Positions 5,406 through 5,566 of a stretch of 5,566 nucleotides of DNA are shown here, one piece after another. The notes beneath the pieces are model-generated. The model was not told where the DNA came from. It made no database searches and worked only from the letters and a program-made list of their open reading frames with translations. Source of the DNA: Planctomycetales bacterium (lineage in GTDB: Bacteria > Planctomycetota > Planctomycetia > Pirellulales > Thermoguttaceae); contig SKZG01000548.1 of the NCBI GenBank assembly GCA_007127495.1, forward strand, positions 1-5,566. Reading direction: 5' to 3'. Every line of letters starts with the position of its first letter. The first letter of the stretch is position 1. Position numbers and translations under genes: made by a program.

Positions 5406-5566
5406 CTATTGGGGTAATGGTTTGAGCTTGATGTCCGCGAAGCGAATCGTCATTGGCGGGCCTTGGTGCAGTTGGAACGCGATGAGGCCGCTCCGTCGTG
5501 CCTGCGGTGCGTTGCCCACGATCTCGTGCATTTTCACGCCGTTAATCTTTGTGATGATGGTGTCGC
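5406..5566 (-). CDS. DUF1080 (3-keto-disaccharide hydrolase) protein, C-terminal 52 residues only
   Basis: Translating the minus strand from the window edge to the TAG at 5408-5406 gives a 52-aa C-terminal fragment whose 5' part is outside the window. It contains TKINGVKMHE (5-14), SGLIAFQLHQGPPMTIRF (25-42) and the ending DIKLKPL. The Gly-x-Ile-x-x-Gln-x-His-x-Gly-Pro-Pro-Met pattern followed by a final strand of the type RFxDIKLK is the usual end of DUF1080 domains, a concanavalin-like beta-sandwich fold. Members have been assigned as 3-keto-disaccharide hydrolases or lyases and are mostly exported. The signal sequence and most of the domain cannot be seen. It lies 15 nt upstream of the TIM-barrel gene in the same operon. 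Confidence 0.8.
   Translation of the reverse strand, partial: DTIITKINGVKMHEIVGNAPQARRSGLIAFQLHQGPPMTIRFADIKLKPLPQ

Noticed and set aside
1..5566. CRISPR arrays, tRNA or rRNA genes, insertion sequences
   Set aside because: No regularly spaced repeats, no cloverleaf-like or rRNA segments and no transposase or terminal inverted repeats were seen on either strand.

Overview
The window is a GC-rich bacterial chromosome segment. The gene content most resembles an uncultured member of the Planctomycetota or a related heterotroph: a secreted ThuA-like protein, a Tat-exported sugar isomerase-type TIM barrel and a DUF1080 (3-keto-disaccharide hydrolase) protein sit beside Nif-type iron-sulfur assembly genes. 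This taxonomic call is inference from family content; no rRNA or marker gene is present.

Plus strand, 1-3392. The window opens inside the end of a NifU-type scaffold gene. It is followed after 3 nt by a complete nifS-type cysteine desulfurase, so the pair delivers sulfur and assembles Fe-S clusters. A 195-nt gap follows, which holds a perfect FNR-type dyad (TTGAT-N4-ATCAA) and a GATAAT -10 box placed exactly as in a class II FNR/CRP-activated promoter. This reads into a 247-aa two-cluster ferredoxin-like protein whose second cluster motif lacks one cysteine. Next comes a D-2-hydroxyacid dehydrogenase of the glycerate dehydrogenase/hydroxypyruvate reductase type, with a possible near-leaderless start.

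Minus strand, 3481-5566, convergent with the above. Read in transcription order, there is the 3' end of a DUF1080 protein, then 15 nt later a Tat-signal TIM-barrel protein, then a 242-nt gap with a good sigma70-type promoter and an 18-bp perfect palindrome, then a secreted ThuA-like protein. This looks like an extracytoplasmic carbohydrate-processing set. The DUF1080 + TIM-barrel pair is suggestive of the 3-keto-glycoside lyase/hydratase route.

The two halves have no obvious functional link. The strongest regulatory signals are the FNR-type promoter at 1551-1599 and the thuA promoter with its palindrome at 4345-4402.
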